The notes under the pieces were generated by a model, which made no database searches, was not told the origin of the DNA, and saw only the letters and a list, made by a program, of their open reading frames with translations. 6,229 nucleotides of DNA, taken from assembly GCA_946402595.1 (NCBI GenBank), contig CAMIWY010000091.1, positions 1 through 6,229 of the forward strand, in the 5' to 3' direction. This DNA is from an uncultured Clostridia bacterium. Its GTDB lineage: Bacteria; Bacillota; Clostridia; Peptostreptococcales; Anaerovoracaceae. Positions 4,957 through 6,229 of the stretch are shown in pieces (the stretch's first letter is position 1; every line of letters begins with the position of its first letter). Position numbers and translations under genes: made by a program.

Positions 4957-6229
4957 ATGGAAAAAGGTCAGATCATAGATATAAGAATTGAAGATATGCT
5001 CGATGACGGCAGAGCCTTCGGAAGATACGACGGCTGTGCTGTTTTCATCAGCGGAAGTGCGGTGCCGGGGGATGTGGTCTCTGCCAGGGTAACTAAGGCT
5101 AAGAAGACGTCTGCCGAGGCAAGTGTGACAGATATACTTGAACCGTCGGAAAACAGGATCAAGGCGGAGTGCCCGTACTTCAGGGAATGCGGCGGATGCT
5201 CCCTGCAGGAGCTGTCTTATGATGCTCAGAAGAAGCTCAAAACAGAACAAGTGCGTGCCAAGCTGAAAAGGCTCGGCGGCCTTGATGATCCGAAGGTCAA
5301 CGACATAATAGGGGCAGATACTCTGAAGTACTACCGCAACAAGGCGGTATTTGCTGTTGGCCCGCACGGTGAGGTCGGATTCAATAAGGGCAAAAGCCAT
5401 TATGTGGTGGATATAGAAGACTGCATGCTGCAGACCGATGCGGCAATGGTGTGCGCTGATGCTCTGAGGGTATTTCTCAGGAGAACCGGCGTATCCTGCA
5501 TAAAACAGATGACTGTCAAAACGGCTTTCGGTACCGGCGAGGTCATGGTGGTTCTTGAAAGCGAGAGCAAGGAGATCAGGGATATCGATGAGCTGGTCGG
5601 CATGTTCGACGCTGCTGTGTACAGTCTGAGCCCTGCTGCAGGGGAAGAAGGCGTTGCCTGTGAAGAGGGAGAAGAGCTGCTGGGAACTGATGACTTTGAG
5701 CCTGCCGTTCTTTACAGCCTTGAATCAGTTGCGGTGATCCATAAGGGCAAGTGCCGCATTATCGCCGGCAAGCCGACTATCACCGAAAAGGTTACGCGTT
5801 CTGACGGGAAAGAGCTGAGATATGAGATCAGTCCGCAGTCGTTCTATCAGGTGAACCCTGAGCAGATGCCGAAGCTGTACGACAAGGCAATGGAGTACGC
5901 TGCCATGACGGGAAAAGAGACACTGCTTGATCTTTACTGCGGAGTCGGAACGATAGGAATCTGGATGGCAGACAAGGCAGAAAAGGTGATTGGAATCGAA
6001 TCAGTAAAACCTGCGGTCATCGATGCCAACAGGAACTCAGTCATCAACAATATAATCAACACGAGATACATATGTGGCAAGGCAGAGGAAGAGCTGCCGG
6101 GCATGATGGGCCTTGCAAAGCTGTGGAAGTGGAATGAGGTCAATGAAAGAGTTGAGCGCAAGCCTGAGATCACGATAGAACACGCTGATGTCGCAGTCCT
6201 TGATCCGCCCCGCGCCGGATGCGAAGAGG
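4957..6229 (+). CDS. rlmD: 23S rRNA (uracil-C5)-methyltransferase RlmD/RlmCD type, 3' truncated by window edge
   Basis: SAM-dependent enzyme that methylates C5 of uridine in 23S rRNA (U1939 for RlmD; U747 and U1939 for the Gram-positive RlmCD; the two cannot be separated here). The frame is open from ATG 4957 to the edge, 424 residues so far. A TRAM RNA-binding domain spans about 1-60. Four cysteines match the [4Fe-4S] site: Cys72, Cys78, Cys81 (CPYFRECGGC) and Cys156 (EDCML). The methyltransferase part shows SPQSFYQVNPEQM (292-304), the SAM loop LLDLYCGVGTIGI (323-335), GIESV (346-350) and VLDPPRAG (414-421). The catalytic cysteine and general base should lie just beyond the edge. Two apparent insertions, an acidic one at about 226-250 and a charged one at about 383-406, make it longer than usual. 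It is 65 nt after whiA, across repeat DNA, so co-transcription is uncertain. Confidence 0.93.
   Translation, partial: MEKGQIIDIRIEDMLDDGRAFGRYDGCAVFISGSAVPGDVVSARVTKAKKTSAEASVTDILEPSENRIKAECPYFRECGGCSLQELSYDAQKKLKTEQVRAKLKRLGGLDDPKVNDIIGADTLKYYRNKAVFAVGPHGEVGFNKGKSHYVVDIEDCMLQTDAAMVCADALRVFLRRTGVSCIKQMTVKTAFGTGEVMVVLESESKEIRDIDELVGMFDAAVYSLSPAAGEEGVACEEGEELLGTDDFEPAVLYSLESVAVIHKGKCRIIAGKPTITEKVTRSDGKELRYEISPQSFYQVNPEQMPKLYDKAMEYAAMTGKETLLDLYCGVGTIGIWMADKAEKVIGIESVKPAVIDANRNSVINNIINTRYICGKAEEELPGMMGLAKLWKWNEVNERVERKPEITIEHADVAVLDPPRAGCEE

Noticed and set aside
4453..5400. 315-codon minus-strand open frame spanning the whiA end and rlmD start
   Set aside because: It overlaps two clear genes and has no family resemblance; it is a shadow frame.

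Overview
The window looks like chromosomal DNA from a low-to-mid GC member of the Bacillota, most likely class Clostridia. That is an inference from gene content and order (murB, a PHP-domain phosphoesterase, rapZ, whiA) and from the protein style of a clostridial RlmD and an AI-2E/UPF0118 transporter. It cannot be placed to genus from the sequence alone. All genes are on the + strand and there are no RNA genes, CRISPR arrays or recognisable transposase genes.

Layout: (1) 1-1196, the 3' part of an AI-2E family membrane protein whose start lies off the left edge. (2) 1196-2176, murB, overlapping the previous stop codon by one base. (3) 2219-2980, a PHP metal-dependent phosphoesterase, separated from murB by 42 nt that hold a perfect 7-bp hairpin. 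(4) 3011-3883, rapZ (yvcJ type). (5) 3884-4891, whiA, abutting rapZ with no gap. (6) 4892-4956, a short intergenic stretch with a GGGGACGGTCC-type imperfect palindrome and a perfect 13-bp tandem duplication. (7) 4957-6229, the 5' part of an rlmD-type 23S rRNA uracil-C5 methyltransferase, cut by the right edge.

Genes 1-5 are tightly packed and co-directional, with no terminator visible between them, so they are probably one operon. The theme is envelope synthesis and its control. MurB makes UDP-N-acetylmuramate. RapZ is a nucleotide-binding regulator that senses glucosamine-6-phosphate in enterobacteria. WhiA is a DNA-binding protein tied to division and chromosome segregation in Gram-positives. 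rlmD, beyond the repeat-bearing gap, may be an independent unit or a read-through member.

No wholly new system is evident. The points most worth a second look are the missing yvcK between rapZ and whiA, an arginine replacing the Walker A lysine in RapZ, a roughly 20-residue insertion before the WhiA helix-turn-helix, a six-residue insertion in the PHP metal site, and the mobile-looking repeat that supplies the whiA stop codon.
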